From positions 3,336,001 to 3,400,000 of the forward strand of contig NZ_FNTF01000002.1 of NCBI RefSeq assembly GCF_900105495.1: a stretch of 64,000 nt of DNA, written 5' to 3'. Below, in pieces: positions 50,258-59,744 of this stretch (position 1 is its first letter; each line of letters begins with the position of its first letter). A program made the position numbers and the translations under genes. The notes beneath the pieces are model-generated. The model did no database searches, was not told the DNA's origin, and was given only the letters and a program-made list of their open reading frames with translations. The DNA comes from Pseudomonas frederiksbergensis (GTDB lineage Bacteria; Pseudomonadota; Gammaproteobacteria; Pseudomonadales; Pseudomonadaceae).

Positions 50258-51295
50258 TCAACGGGTATTGAACATCTCGCGAATCAGGTTGGGCGTGCTG
50301 CCGGTCCAGCGTTTGAAGGAGCGCCGGAAGTTAGCTGCATCGTTGAATCTCAGATAGTCCGCCACTTGTTCATTACTGAATCCCTTGATCTGATACAGGT
50401 AAAGCGCCACGTGCTTGCGCACCAAATCCACCTGCTGTTGAAATCCGGTGTCGTGTTTTTGCAGTTTGCGCTTGAGCGTGGCGGGACTCATGGCGAAGGC
50501 CTGGGCGGCTTGTTCGAGGTTGGGAGCTTGGCGCACGTGGCTTTGCAGGTAGCGGTTAACACAATCGATGAAGCTTGAGGCAAAGCCCAATTGTTCGATT
50601 TGTCGGTGGGCTTCCTGACGGGCGACCTGGCCCGCGGTGGCCGAGGCGTCGGGCCAGGATTGGGCGAGAAATTCCCGGGGGATGCGCATGAGGTCCAGCG
50701 GGCGTTTGAACTGTGTGTGCTCGCCCAGGTGCACCCAGTACTGCTCGACATAACGCGGTTCGGCATGGCTGAAGCTGCATTCCCACGGCAGGCGCTGGCC
50801 GCTCTGTGACCGGCTCATGGCAACGATTGAGGTCATGCTCGCCTCCAGCAAAAAACGCCATTGCTCGCCCGCGCCGCAGCTGTCCAGCCAGTAGAAATAG
50901 GCATGCTTTTCGTCCAGCACCAGCCGCGGCGTGGCCAGCGGGCAGAGCACCGCCTGCTGTTGCACCAGAGTGTCGAGGGCCTGGTGCAGGTTTTGCGCGT
51001 GTCGCAGGGCGTGGCTGGCAGGGCCGTAATGCCCCGGCAGCAAGCGCTGGCCGAACAAAAAACTGCTGTCATCGGCATCCAGCAAGCGCCGGCTATTGCC
51101 GATCAACCCTAGAAATTGTTGCGGGCTGAGACGAGTCTGGCCGGCCAGGATGTCCTCATGAAACAGTCCAGTCCCGCGCAGCAGGCGATGGCTGTCAATG
51201 TCCCGGGACAGCGCCAGATCAATCAGGGTTGCGGGTTGGTAATGCCCGGGAATGAAACGGCTGTCAGCTTCGAACCAGGTATTTTTCAGGGTCAT
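50258..51295 (-). CDS. AraC-family transcriptional regulator
   Basis: A 345-residue regulator. The N-terminal 200 residues fit the arabinose-binding-type domain of OruR/ArgR-like AraC proteins (LLRGTGLFHEDILAGQTRLS; LPGHYGPASHALRHAQNLHQ). The C-terminal double helix-turn-helix is at about 250-340 (FAMSPATLKRKLQKHDTGFQ; YLRFNDAANFRRSFKRWTGS). It is followed upstream on the same strand by the GGDEF-like gene (9-base gap). The target is not evident. Confidence 0.9.
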   Translation of the reverse strand: MTLKNTWFEADSRFIPGHYQPATLIDLALSRDIDSHRLLRGTGLFHEDILAGQTRLSPQQFLGLIGNSRRLLDADDSSFLFGQRLLPGHYGPASHALRHAQNLHQALDTLVQQQAVLCPLATPRLVLDEKHAYFYWLDSCGAGEQWRFLLEASMTSIVAMSRSQSGQRLPWECSFSHAEPRYVEQYWVHLGEHTQFKRPLDLMRIPREFLAQSWPDASATAGQVARQEAHRQIEQLGFASSFIDCVNRYLQSHVRQAPNLEQAAQAFAMSPATLKRKLQKHDTGFQQQVDLVRKHVALYLYQIKGFSNEQVADYLRFNDAANFRRSFKRWTGSTPNLIREMFNTR

Positions 51296-51304
51296 GAGCG
51301 GGCC

Positions 51305-52219
51305 TCAGGCAATTTTTGCCAAGGGCTGTTTGGCCCGGGCCAGTGCCAGGTTGAGGCGTTTGAGCAGGGCGTCCGGCGCTTCTTCCACGGCCATGACCAC
51401 TGCCGTGCTGGCCGACAGGTGTATGCGTTCGCCGTGTTGTCGGGTTTTGTGGGCCAGCCCTTGTACTGCCTGTTGCAGTTCCAGCGCCAGCAAGCGTGCC
51501 TGGCTCTCGCCGGTGTTGGGCAACAACACCACGAAACGATCGCCTGCCAGTCGGCAGAGCAGGTCCTGGCGGCGCAGGTTGAGCAGCAGCAAATGACTGA
51601 GCGCCTGCAATACGGCATCGCCTTCGGCATGCCCGAACGCCTGATTGATCGCCGCGAAGTTATCGATGTCCAGCGCCAGCAATGACAAGGGTTGCGCTTG
51701 ACCCTGGCTGTCCTCAAGGCTGCTGATCAACTGGCGTTTGAGGTAATCGGCACCGCCCAAAGGGGTGAGTTTGTCGAACAGCCGGTGTTCGCGAAAGAGC
51801 CTTTCACGCTTCTCCATTTGCGCGCTGATCGCCAGTTGTTCGCGGTGCCAGTGATAGATGCCGAGTGTCAGCAGAATCATGCCCACCGGCATCGGCCCGG
51901 ACTCCAGCCAGTGGTCCCAGGTGATGCTGTCGGGCAGGCGGATGAACTCGTCAAGGCTGTCGATCCACCAGGAAAAAAAGATGCAACTCAAGCCCAGTGC
52001 CAGGTAATTGGTGACGCGCCCGGCCGGGCGACTCTTGAGCACCAGGCCCAGCCAGACCAGCGCGAGCAGCGCGGAACCCCCTTCGCCGATGATGTCCAGC
52101 CAGACCCATTCGCTGACACTTTTCAGCTCACCGCAGGCCAGGTGCAGCAGCAATCCCATGTTCGCCGCCAACAGCAGCAGCGCGAGTTTCCAACGATGGG
52201 GTTTGAGCACTGAAAACAT
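51305..52219 (-). CDS. membrane protein with degenerate GGDEF domain
   Basis: A 304-residue protein with four or five membrane segments in residues 10-125 and a C-terminal GGDEF domain (about 145-300). The catalytic signature is AGDRF at 225-229 instead of GGDEF, so cyclase activity is unlikely. The inhibitory-site motif RxxD is kept (RRQD, 216-219), so it could still bind c-di-GMP. It precedes the AraC gene on the same strand and is probably co-transcribed with it. It is divergent from the TonB receptor. Confidence 0.85.
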   Translation of the reverse strand: MFSVLKPHRWKLALLLLAANMGLLLHLACGELKSVSEWVWLDIIGEGGSALLALVWLGLVLKSRPAGRVTNYLALGLSCIFFSWWIDSLDEFIRLPDSITWDHWLESGPMPVGMILLTLGIYHWHREQLAISAQMEKRERLFREHRLFDKLTPLGGADYLKRQLISSLEDSQGQAQPLSLLALDIDNFAAINQAFGHAEGDAVLQALSHLLLLNLRRQDLLCRLAGDRFVVLLPNTGESQARLLALELQQAVQGLAHKTRQHGERIHLSASTAVVMAVEEAPDALLKRLNLALARAKQPLAKIA

Positions 52220-52473
52220 GGCCGTGATCCTTTGGCGAAGAGGTAATGCGCGTCAGCACAGCAGATGTTTGTGACAGCGATGTGACCGGGGTTTGAGGTC
52301 GAATCAGCTCATGGCCCTGCGCAGTTTTCTGTCTGCCGATGCCCTGAATACCCTCACGCAGCCTTCGGCAGGTGCGGGGAGTTGAGTGGTGGCTGGCGGT
52401 GACAGGTCAAATCAGCTCAATGTGTGCCGCAATACCGTTAAAAACCCCGGTTTAAAGCGCTTCCCGCCAACCT

Positions 52474-52491
52474 GTGTCACAGGACTGTCAT
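52474..52491 (+). promoter_or_regulatory. PHO-box-like site upstream of the TonB receptor
   Basis: GTGTCAC-AGGA-CTGTCAT: two heptamers with four bases between, as in PhoB boxes (CTGTCAT repeats). 75 bases before the receptor ATG, inside the 346-base gap 52220-52565, in which I see no gene. Confidence 0.55.
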
Positions 52492-52565
52492 CCGTCGACC
52501 CTAGCGTGCCCTCCCAGTTGCCGGGCCACTTGCCTGGCGTTTACAGGACTCTGGGGAGGACCACC

Positions 52566-55094
52566 ATGTACCAGCGCAGCAGCACCGCCGGGATCGTCAG
52601 CTTTACGCTCACCGCCTTGGCCATGGCAATGGCCAGCGAACGCCTGAGCGCCGCTGAAACCGCACCCAACACTGAACACGTCGAAGTGGTCGGGCAGGCT
52701 GCGAGCATCGATCAGGCGCTGAAAGAACAGCGCAACTCCGACAGCATCAAGAGCGTGGTGCATGCTGACGGCGTGGCTCAATTGCCGGACGAAAACGTCG
52801 CCGAAGCGGTGCAGCGGTTACCGGGGGTCAGCGTCGAGCGTGATCAGGGCGAAGGACGGTTTGTCAGCGTGCGCGGTCTGGGGCCGGACCTCAACAGCGT
52901 GACCATCAACGGCACGCTGGTGCCGTCGCCGGAAAGCGAACGCCGCGCCGTAGCTCTTGATGTGTTGCCCTCGGAACTGGTGCAGTCCTTGTCGGTGATC
53001 AAAACCCTGACCCCGGACATGGATGCCAACTCGCTGGGCGGCACCGTTGATGTGAAAAGCCTCTCGGCCTTCGATCACACGGGCCTGTTCTACACCGGCA
53101 GCAGCGAAGCCAGTTATGACAAGAACACCCACCAGACCAGCCCGAAGTTTTCCGGCGCCGTCAGTGATCGTTTCAGCCTCGGCGACGGCATCGACAACTT
53201 CGGTGTCGCCGCCGCGCTGAGCTGGCAGAAGCGCGACTTCGGCTCGGACAACGTCGAAACCGGCGGTGCCTGGGATTTCGAGCAGGGCGCCAAACTTGAG
53301 GAGTTCGAGCAACGTGACTACGACATCAGCCGCGAACGTGCTGGCGGTGGCCTGAACTTCGATTACAAGCCTGATGACCTCAGCAGCTATTACCTGCGCA
53401 CGCTTTACAGCCGCTACAAGGACAGCGAAACGCGTAACTCCACCAGCTTCGAATTCGCCGATCCACAGGCCGCAGGCGAATTGGGTGACGCCGAAGGTTC
53501 GCGCAAACTCAAGCAGCGCGAAGAGACCCAGGAAATCCAGTCCTACGTTTTCGGTGGCGAGCGCATGTTCGGCCTCTGGACTGTCAGCAGCCAGGCCGGT
53601 TACAGCCGCTCCAGCGAAGACAGCCCGGGCCACATCGCCAATGCCAAATTCGCCGGTATTGATGACTTCACCGACAGCGGTTTCTACGACAATGACAAGC
53701 CACGGCCGATCATTGGCCAGGCCTTCTACGACCCGAGCAATTTCAGCCTCGACAAAGTCGACTGGGAAAAACAGAAAACCACCGACACCGAGAAAAACCT
53801 GCGCCTGGATCTCGCTCGCGACTACGACTTCAAAGGCTATGCGTCCCAGGTCAAATTCGGTGGCAAGGTCAGCCGGCGCAACAAGGACAACAACCTCGAC
53901 GCCTGGGTCTATGAAGACTTCGACGATCTCGGTTTCAGTGATGACCAACTCAATCTGACGCAATTCAAGAAGGGCAATGTCGACTACCGTCTCGGCCAGT
54001 TCGGGCCGGGTATCAGTGGCAGTGCGGTCAAGCAGTTGATCGGCGGCCTCAATCAAGCGGATTTCTATGACGAGACCGAATCGCGGGTCAACGACTTCAA
54101 GATCAGCGAGGACATCAACTCCGGCTACCTGATGAACACCCTCGATATCGACGACTGGCGCTTTATCGCCGGTCTACGCTACGAGGGCACCGAGTTCGAA
54201 GCCAAGGGCACCGGCGTGACCGACGGCGAGTTCCAGTCCACCGAGACCAAGCGCCGTTATCACCACTGGTTGCCGGGGCTGCACGCACGCTATCAACTGG
54301 ACAAGAACACTCAGGTCCGTGCGGCCTGGACCAAATCCGTGGTGCGCCCGACTTTCGGCCAGCTCGCGCCCGGGTTTGTCATCGACGATGACGAGGCCAC
54401 GTTTGGCAACCCGGAACTCAAGCCGCTGGAGTCGAGCAATCTCGACCTCGGTATCGAGCACTACATGGGCCGCGCCGGCACCGTCTCGGCGTTCGTGTTC
54501 TACAAGGACATCAAGAACTTCGTCTACAACACCGACCTGGCAGGCTCGGGTGCCTGGGTCGATTTCTCCGAAGCCCACACGTTCGCCAATGGCGACAGCG
54601 CCAAACTCTATGGCCTGGAGCTGGCGTACTCACAGAAATTCGACTGGCTGCCGGCGCCCTGGAACGGCCTGCTGGTTGGCGCCAATACCACCTTCAGCCG
54701 ATCGGATGCCGAGATCAAAGGCTTCGACGCTGCCAGCGGTATCAATCGCAAGCGCAGCATCGATTTGCCCAATCAGGCCGATACGGTCGGCAACCTGATG
54801 CTCGGTTGGGAGGACGACAAGCTGAGCCTGCGCCTGTCGGCCAACTACAAGTCGGATTACCTCTTTGAGCTCGCCTCGATCAATGACAAGGCCCACGACC
54901 TGCACGTCGATGCCCAGACCTTTGTCGACTTCAGCGCTCGTTACTCGCTGACCAAAAACCTCCAGGTCAGCTTCGAGGCGCAGAACCTCACCGACGAGCC
55001 CTATTTCGTTTACACCGGCAACCGCTCCTACAACGGCCAGTACGAAGAATACGGCCCGACCTACAAGCTCGGCCTGACCTTCACCCACTTCTAA
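52566..55094 (+). CDS. TonB-dependent outer-membrane receptor (phytase-associated type)
   Basis: An 842-residue receptor. A signal peptide (about 1-29) leads to a plug with PDENVAEAVQRLPGVSVERD and GEGRFVSVRGLGPDLNSVTI. The 22-strand barrel ends TYKLGLTFTHF with the C-terminal Phe needed for outer-membrane assembly. The plan fits the TIGR01782 receptor group. The start is ATG 52566 with GGGGAGG; the 180 bases of open frame before it include the PHO-box-like site. The phytase gene follows 41 bases later. Confidence 0.92.
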   Translation: MYQRSSTAGIVSFTLTALAMAMASERLSAAETAPNTEHVEVVGQAASIDQALKEQRNSDSIKSVVHADGVAQLPDENVAEAVQRLPGVSVERDQGEGRFVSVRGLGPDLNSVTINGTLVPSPESERRAVALDVLPSELVQSLSVIKTLTPDMDANSLGGTVDVKSLSAFDHTGLFYTGSSEASYDKNTHQTSPKFSGAVSDRFSLGDGIDNFGVAAALSWQKRDFGSDNVETGGAWDFEQGAKLEEFEQRDYDISRERAGGGLNFDYKPDDLSSYYLRTLYSRYKDSETRNSTSFEFADPQAAGELGDAEGSRKLKQREETQEIQSYVFGGERMFGLWTVSSQAGYSRSSEDSPGHIANAKFAGIDDFTDSGFYDNDKPRPIIGQAFYDPSNFSLDKVDWEKQKTTDTEKNLRLDLARDYDFKGYASQVKFGGKVSRRNKDNNLDAWVYEDFDDLGFSDDQLNLTQFKKGNVDYRLGQFGPGISGSAVKQLIGGLNQADFYDETESRVNDFKISEDINSGYLMNTLDIDDWRFIAGLRYEGTEFEAKGTGVTDGEFQSTETKRRYHHWLPGLHARYQLDKNTQVRAAWTKSVVRPTFGQLAPGFVIDDDEATFGNPELKPLESSNLDLGIEHYMGRAGTVSAFVFYKDIKNFVYNTDLAGSGAWVDFSEAHTFANGDSAKLYGLELAYSQKFDWLPAPWNGLLVGANTTFSRSDAEIKGFDAASGINRKRSIDLPNQADTVGNLMLGWEDDKLSLRLSANYKSDYLFELASINDKAHDLHVDAQTFVDFSARYSLTKNLQVSFEAQNLTDEPYFVYTGNRSYNGQYEEYGPTYKLGLTFTHF

Positions 55095-55135
55095 GCCCCG
55101 TTGCAGCTCTCTTACGACAAGGACTTTGCCTGTTC

Positions 55136-57049
55136 ATGAGTATTTCGTTTCTACCCAAGCGCCACGTGCTGGCTGCATTGATTTGCCTGACCACCGGCCA
55201 GGTGCTGGCGGCTGCGCCGACCCTGTCTCTCAAACCCTGGGCACCGAACCTGTCGGTCGATGCCGTGGCGTTTCTGCCCGCCAGCCCCGACGGCGAACGC
55301 CTCGCCGCCAGCGAGCGTGACGGCTTGCTCTTGCTGGATGCGCAAGGCAAGGAACAGCTGCGTTTGAAGGGCTCGTTCAATGGCGTGGACAGCCGCGCCG
55401 CCGGCCAACAAGTGTTGGTCGCGAGCCTCGACAACAATCGTCAGCAAGCACTGTTGGTCAGCCTTGATCCGCGTAAGCGCACATGGGGTCAACCGGTTTA
55501 TCTGCCGCCGCGCGATTACCCGGTCAATGGTCTGTGCCTGTACCGCGACGATGCGAGCAACCTGTTCCTGTTTCTAGTGGGCGAGGAGGGCAAGGGCGAG
55601 CAATGGCTGGTGGGCAATGGCGCGACGCTCAACTCCCAGCCACAACGAGTGCGCGGTTTGCCGCTGCCGCCTTCGGCAACGGATTGCCAGGTCGACGATG
55701 GCGTCAATCAGTTGCTGGTCAACGAGGAAAACGTCGGATGGTGGGCCTACCCGGCGCATCCCGAAGCCGATGTCACGCGCAGCCCGGTGGCCATGCGTGA
55801 ACCGTTCGGCGAGATCAAAAAAACCGCAGGCGCCATGGCGTTGGTGCCGGGTGGCATTGTCGCGCTCGACCCGAAAGCGGCGCAATTGCACCTCTATCAG
55901 CATCAGGGTGAACGCTGGTCAGCTCAGGCAATCCTGGCGCTGCCAGGCTTGAACGAACCGGAAAGCCTCGCCCTGCGCCCAACCGATAAAGGCCTGCAAA
56001 TACTGCTGCGTGACGATGACGACGGCCGACTGTATCAAGGCGTGCTCGACTGGCAGCCTACGCCGATGCCGTTGACGCCAGTGCTGCCAAGCGTAAAAGC
56101 GCTGAGTCAAAGTGATCCGGTCGGGCGCCAGGGCGATGCGGCGGACGATCCGGCGATCTGGATTCACCCCCAGCAACCCTCCCTGAGCCGTGTGCTGGGC
56201 ACCAATAAAAAGCAGGGGCTGCTGGCGTACGACCTGCAAGGCAAGTTGCTGCAGGACCTGCCGGTCGGACGCCTGAACAACGTCGACGTGCGACCGAATT
56301 TCAAACTCGGCCAGCAGACGGTCGACCTCGCCGTGGCCAGCAATCGCGATCGCAACAGCCTTAGCCTGTTCAGCATCGACCGTCATAGCGGCGAGCTGCG
56401 CGAAGCTGGCGAGATCCCCACGCCACTCAAGGACATCTACGGCATCTGCCTGTTTCAGCCCGCGAGTGGCGAGCTTTACGCCATTGCCAATGACAAGGAC
56501 GGCACCTTCCTGCAATACCGCCTGAACGCGCCGAACGGCACGGTGCATGGTGAGTTGGTGCGTCAGTTCAAGGTCGATAGCCAACCCGAAGGGTGCGTGG
56601 CCGACGACCAGCGCCAACGACTGTTTCTCGGTGAAGAAGACGTCGGCGTCTGGGCGGTGGATGCCCGCGCCGATCAACCGGCGACATTGAGCAGCGTAAT
56701 CAAGGTCGGGCCGCAACTGCAGGCCGATGTGGAAGGACTGGCGCTCTATCAAAGTGCGGCTCACGACTATCTGGTGATCTCCAGCCAAGGCAACGACAGC
56801 TACCTGGTGCTGGATGCCGAGCCACCGTTTGCTTCGCGCGGCGCCTTTCGCGTCGGTTTGAACGCCGAGCTCGGCATCGACGGTGCGGCGGAAACCGACG
56901 GCCTGGAGGTCACCTCGGTGAACCTCGGCGGGCCTTGGAGTCAAGGCATGCTGGTGGTGCAGGACGGCCGCAAACGCATGCCCGAGCAAACGCAGAACTT
57001 CAAATTTGTGCCGTGGGCCGAAGTCACCCAAGCCCTGAAGTTGCCTTGA
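55136..57049 (+). CDS. secreted beta-propeller phytase, two-domain
   Basis: A 637-residue enzyme with a signal peptide (residues 1-25, ending VLAAA). The C-terminal half (about 320-635) is a typical beta-propeller phytase: GDAADDPAIWIHPQQPSLSR, GTNKKQGLLAYDLQGK, VDVRPNF, LYAIANDKDG and FLGEEDVGVWAVDA. The N-terminal half is a second, diverged propeller, as in dual-domain phytases. These Ca-dependent enzymes release phosphate from phytate in the periplasm or outside. It is probably co-transcribed with the receptor. Confidence 0.9.
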   Translation: MSISFLPKRHVLAALICLTTGQVLAAAPTLSLKPWAPNLSVDAVAFLPASPDGERLAASERDGLLLLDAQGKEQLRLKGSFNGVDSRAAGQQVLVASLDNNRQQALLVSLDPRKRTWGQPVYLPPRDYPVNGLCLYRDDASNLFLFLVGEEGKGEQWLVGNGATLNSQPQRVRGLPLPPSATDCQVDDGVNQLLVNEENVGWWAYPAHPEADVTRSPVAMREPFGEIKKTAGAMALVPGGIVALDPKAAQLHLYQHQGERWSAQAILALPGLNEPESLALRPTDKGLQILLRDDDDGRLYQGVLDWQPTPMPLTPVLPSVKALSQSDPVGRQGDAADDPAIWIHPQQPSLSRVLGTNKKQGLLAYDLQGKLLQDLPVGRLNNVDVRPNFKLGQQTVDLAVASNRDRNSLSLFSIDRHSGELREAGEIPTPLKDIYGICLFQPASGELYAIANDKDGTFLQYRLNAPNGTVHGELVRQFKVDSQPEGCVADDQRQRLFLGEEDVGVWAVDARADQPATLSSVIKVGPQLQADVEGLALYQSAAHDYLVISSQGNDSYLVLDAEPPFASRGAFRVGLNAELGIDGAAETDGLEVTSVNLGGPWSQGMLVVQDGRKRMPEQTQNFKFVPWAEVTQALKLP

Positions 57050-57055
57050 CCCGAG

Positions 57056-57073
57056 CTGTCATCAACCCGTCAT
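57056..57073 (+). promoter_or_regulatory. PHO-box-like site upstream of exbB-like gene
   Basis: CTGTCAT-CAAC-CCGTCAT, 13 of 14 heptamer bases as in the PhoB consensus repeat, with the correct four-base spacer. It begins seven bases after the phytase stop and 73 bases before the next ATG. Confidence 0.6.
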
Positions 57074-57145
57074 CCGTTTTTCATCGAATAGCTCAACGGC
57101 CGTCGCGCATCGGCGGCCCGCGAGCATCAGACAAGGAGTTTCACC

Positions 57146-57847
57146 ATGCAGGCCACACTCGAACACATGACGATCTGGGGGCTGATCAGCGACGCCAGTC
57201 TGTTGGTCAAAGCGGTCATGCTTACCCTGTTGCTGGCCTCGTTGCTCAGTTGGTACTTGATCATCCAGCGCAGTCGCGTGCTGCAACAGCGCGAACGGCA
57301 GATGAACGCTTTTGTGCAGCGCTTTCGCGACACGACGGATCTGCTGCCGCTGTACCGGGAAACGGCTGACAGCGAGAACGGCGTCGAGCCGATATTTCAC
57401 GCCGGGCTTCACGAGTTCAATCATCTTCATCAGCACACGGGCAATGCCGCCGACGTGGTGCTCGAAGGAGTGGAGCGCGCGTTGTACGTCGCCATCAGCG
57501 AGCAGGAAGTGCAGTTGGAGAAAAGCTTGCAGTTCCTCGCGACGGTCGGTTCGGTCAGCCCTTACATCGGCCTGTTCGGTACCGTTTGGGGAATCATGAA
57601 CTCGTTTCTCGGCTTGTCTCAGGTGCAGCAAGCAACGCTGTCGACCGTGGCACCGGGCATCGCCGAAGCGCTGATCGCCACGGCCATCGGCCTGTTTGCG
57701 GCGATTCCGGCGGTGATTGCCTACAACCGTTTTTCCTCCCGCAGCCAGACCTTGCTCACCCGTTACTACGCCTTCGGCAATGAGCTTCAAGTGCGCTTGC
57801 ATCGCACGTTGCACGGCAAGTCGTTGAACCTGGCCGCCGCAGCCTGA
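57146..57847 (+). CDS. ExbB/TolQ-like energising protein
   Basis: A 233-residue inner-membrane protein with three membrane segments (about 20-42, 138-160, 172-194). The typical ATVGSVSPYIGLFGTVWGIM and APGIAEALIATAIGLFAAIP are present. With ExbD it forms the proton channel that powers TonB. It is closer in look to TolQ than to ExbB, but the neighbours (receptor, phytase, TonB-like protein) show that it serves uptake. AAGGAG ribosome site. Confidence 0.9.
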   Translation: MQATLEHMTIWGLISDASLLVKAVMLTLLLASLLSWYLIIQRSRVLQQRERQMNAFVQRFRDTTDLLPLYRETADSENGVEPIFHAGLHEFNHLHQHTGNAADVVLEGVERALYVAISEQEVQLEKSLQFLATVGSVSPYIGLFGTVWGIMNSFLGLSQVQQATLSTVAPGIAEALIATAIGLFAAIPAVIAYNRFSSRSQTLLTRYYAFGNELQVRLHRTLHGKSLNLAAAA

Positions 57848-57854
57848 GAGGAGA

Positions 57855-58307
57855 ATGAAGATGTTGGTCAGACCGCAACGCAAGCACGGGCCGAAGGCCG
57901 AAATGAACGTCGTGCCGTACATCGATGTGATGTTGGTGCTGCTGGTGATTTTCATGGTCACCGCACCGATGCTGACTCAGGGAGTGAAGATCGACCTGCC
58001 CAAGGTGGCCAGTGAAGCCCTCGCCACTGACACGCGTCAGCAAATCCTGACCCTGTCGGTGAAGGCCGAGGGCGGTTACTACTGGAACCTCGGCGGTGAA
58101 CTCGATACCCAGCACCAGACCGACAGCGCCGTGACACTCGACGACATGCGGGCAAAGGTCGCGCAGATTGTCAGTGAGCGGCATGACACACAGGTCTTTA
58201 TCCGCGCCGACAAGGACGCCGGTTATGGCAGTGTGGTCTCGGCGATGGCGGCGTTGCAGCAGGGCGGGGTCAGCAACCTCGGGCTGGTGACCGAGGCTCT
58301 GCAATGA
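57855..58307 (+). CDS. ExbD/TolR-like energising protein
   Basis: A 150-residue protein. The N-terminal membrane segment contains the proton-relay Asp in VVPYIDVMLVLLVIFMV, and the rest is periplasmic (RQQILTLSVKAEGGYYWNLG). ATG 57861 has better spacing from AGAGGAG than ATG 57855. It overlaps the next start by four bases. Works with the gene at 57146. Confidence 0.9.
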   Translation: MKMLVRPQRKHGPKAEMNVVPYIDVMLVLLVIFMVTAPMLTQGVKIDLPKVASEALATDTRQQILTLSVKAEGGYYWNLGGELDTQHQTDSAVTLDDMRAKVAQIVSERHDTQVFIRADKDAGYGSVVSAMAALQQGGVSNLGLVTEALQ

Positions 58308-59113
58308 CGGCGATGATCATGCACACTTCGACCATTTCGCTGCAGCGCAGTGTTCGCAGCGGGTTCTGGCAAAACAGTTTGGCGGCGGGGCTGGCCGGGG
58401 CGCTGCACGTCATTGTCCTGGCCTTGTTGGTACACGGCTGGTCGCTGGAAAAAACGCCAGCCACGCAGCCGACTGTGTTGAGAACCCAATTGGTGATGTT
58501 GCCGCCGCAGCCGCAGGCACCCGAACCGGTTCCAGCTTCAGCGGAGCCAGCTCCACCCGAGCCCGTTGCTGCCGCCCCCGTCGAGTCGATCAAACCTGCT
58601 GTCGATCCGCAGCTCCAGATACAAAAAAAACTCGAACAGGCAGCCTTGGCGCGCAAACGGGTCGACGATAAAAAACGCGAGCAGCAAGCCGAGCAACAGC
58701 GCGAGCGTCAGGAGACGCAACGACGTAACCGTGAGGCCGAACAACAGCAACGCGAACTCGCCCAGCAGCAAGCACAACGCGCCGAGCAGGCCAGACTGGC
58801 GGCCGAACGCTCGCGCCAACTGGCCGCACAGAAGGCGGCCGACAGTCGTCAATATTTGCCTTTGAGCAAGGAAGCGCCGGACTATCCGCAGCGGGCTCTG
58901 GACAAGAACATAGAGGGTGATTGCTCTGTGGAATACACCGTCAACCCGCAGGGCAAAGTCGAGAGTCCCAGAGTGCTTGAGGGTTGCCATCCGCTGTTTA
59001 TTCGTCCATCGCTGGCCGCCGCCAACACCTTCCGTTACCAACCGCGAATCGTCGACGGTCAAGCAGTTCCGGTGCCGGCCGTGCGCAATACGTTCCATTA
59101 TCGGATCAAATAA
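58304..59113 (+). CDS. TonB/TolA-like energy transducer
   Basis: A 269-residue protein. An N-terminal membrane anchor (about 27-47, LAGALHVIVLALLVHGW) is followed by a Pro-rich part, a long charged helix (residues 105-185, Gln/Glu/Arg/Ala, TolA-like) and a C-terminal TonB domain with APDYPQRALDKNIEGDCSVE and YTVNPQGKVESPRVLEGC. The TonB domain would contact the receptor at 52566. The TolA-style helix in place of the usual Pro-rich linker is unusual. Several ATGs at the start are possible. Confidence 0.88.
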   Translation: MTAMIMHTSTISLQRSVRSGFWQNSLAAGLAGALHVIVLALLVHGWSLEKTPATQPTVLRTQLVMLPPQPQAPEPVPASAEPAPPEPVAAAPVESIKPAVDPQLQIQKKLEQAALARKRVDDKKREQQAEQQRERQETQRRNREAEQQQRELAQQQAQRAEQARLAAERSRQLAAQKAADSRQYLPLSKEAPDYPQRALDKNIEGDCSVEYTVNPQGKVESPRVLEGCHPLFIRPSLAAANTFRYQPRIVDGQAVPVPAVRNTFHYRIK

Positions 59114-59248
59114 GAAGGGCGCCGCATCAACGCCATGTCATGCGCCATGGCTGGACCCTGTTTCTGGCTTTTATTAGTCCGCTCGGCAGGGTCAGGTCCC
59201 TTTAACGGATCAATGTGCCGCTGAGTCTTTACCTGATATACGATAAAT

Positions 59249-59272
59249 CATATATTCGGAAAGCCGTATATG
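59249..59272. promoter_or_regulatory. candidate ArsR operator
   Basis: CATATA (59249) and TATATG (59267) form an inverted repeat in the AT-rich gap 59114-59380 before arsR. ArsR sites are AT-rich dyads of this kind. Confidence 0.5.
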
Positions 59273-59380
59273 AGCTGAGACTTCCTGTTCAGGTAGATCC
59301 GCCTTCCGTCACACCCTTCACGAAATTCATGAGCGCATCAAGATGTTCGTCCAGGTCAAAAACAAACACTGAGAAACGAT

Positions 59381-59743
59381 ATGGCTGACCATCTGACACC
59401 GACCACTGTTTTCAAATGCCTGGCTGACGACACTCGGGTGCGCACCATGATGCTCATCACTCGTGAAGGAGAGCTTTGTGTTTGTGAGCTGACCTGTGCG
59501 TTGAATGAAAGTCAGCCAAAAGTCTCCAGACACCTGGCACAGCTGCGTAATTGCGGTTTGCTGTCGGACCGTCGGCAAGGCCAATGGGTGTATTACCGAC
59601 TGCACCCGAATCTTCCTGATTGGGTCCATCAAGTGCTGACCACTGTGCTCGAAAGCAATAAGCGTTGGTTGAGCCCTGACGCCAAACGCCTTGATGAAAT
59701 GGGCGACCGTCCTGAGCGGGCACTCGCCTGCTGTAAAAGCTAG
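59381..59743 (+). CDS. arsR: ArsR-family arsenic-responsive repressor
   Basis: A 120-residue winged-helix repressor. The metalloid site ELCVCELT (Cys33, Cys35) lies at the start of the recognition region, followed by SQPKVSRHLAQLRNCGLLSD and GQWVYYRL. Cys117-Cys118 near the end may take part. As(III) binding should release it from the operator upstream. It heads the operon with GAPDH and arsJ. Confidence 0.93.
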   Translation: MADHLTPTTVFKCLADDTRVRTMMLITREGELCVCELTCALNESQPKVSRHLAQLRNCGLLSDRRQGQWVYYRLHPNLPDWVHQVLTTVLESNKRWLSPDAKRLDEMGDRPERALACCKS

Positions 59744-59744
59744 A

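Noticed and set aside
52818..54056. Reverse-strand frame of 412 codons inside the TonB receptor gene
   Set aside because: Shadow of the receptor coding sequence, with no start signal and a repetitive Val/Ala/Glu composition.
55919..57031. Reverse-strand frame of 370 codons inside the phytase gene
   Set aside because: Antisense to conserved phytase motifs; no ribosome site or family resemblance.
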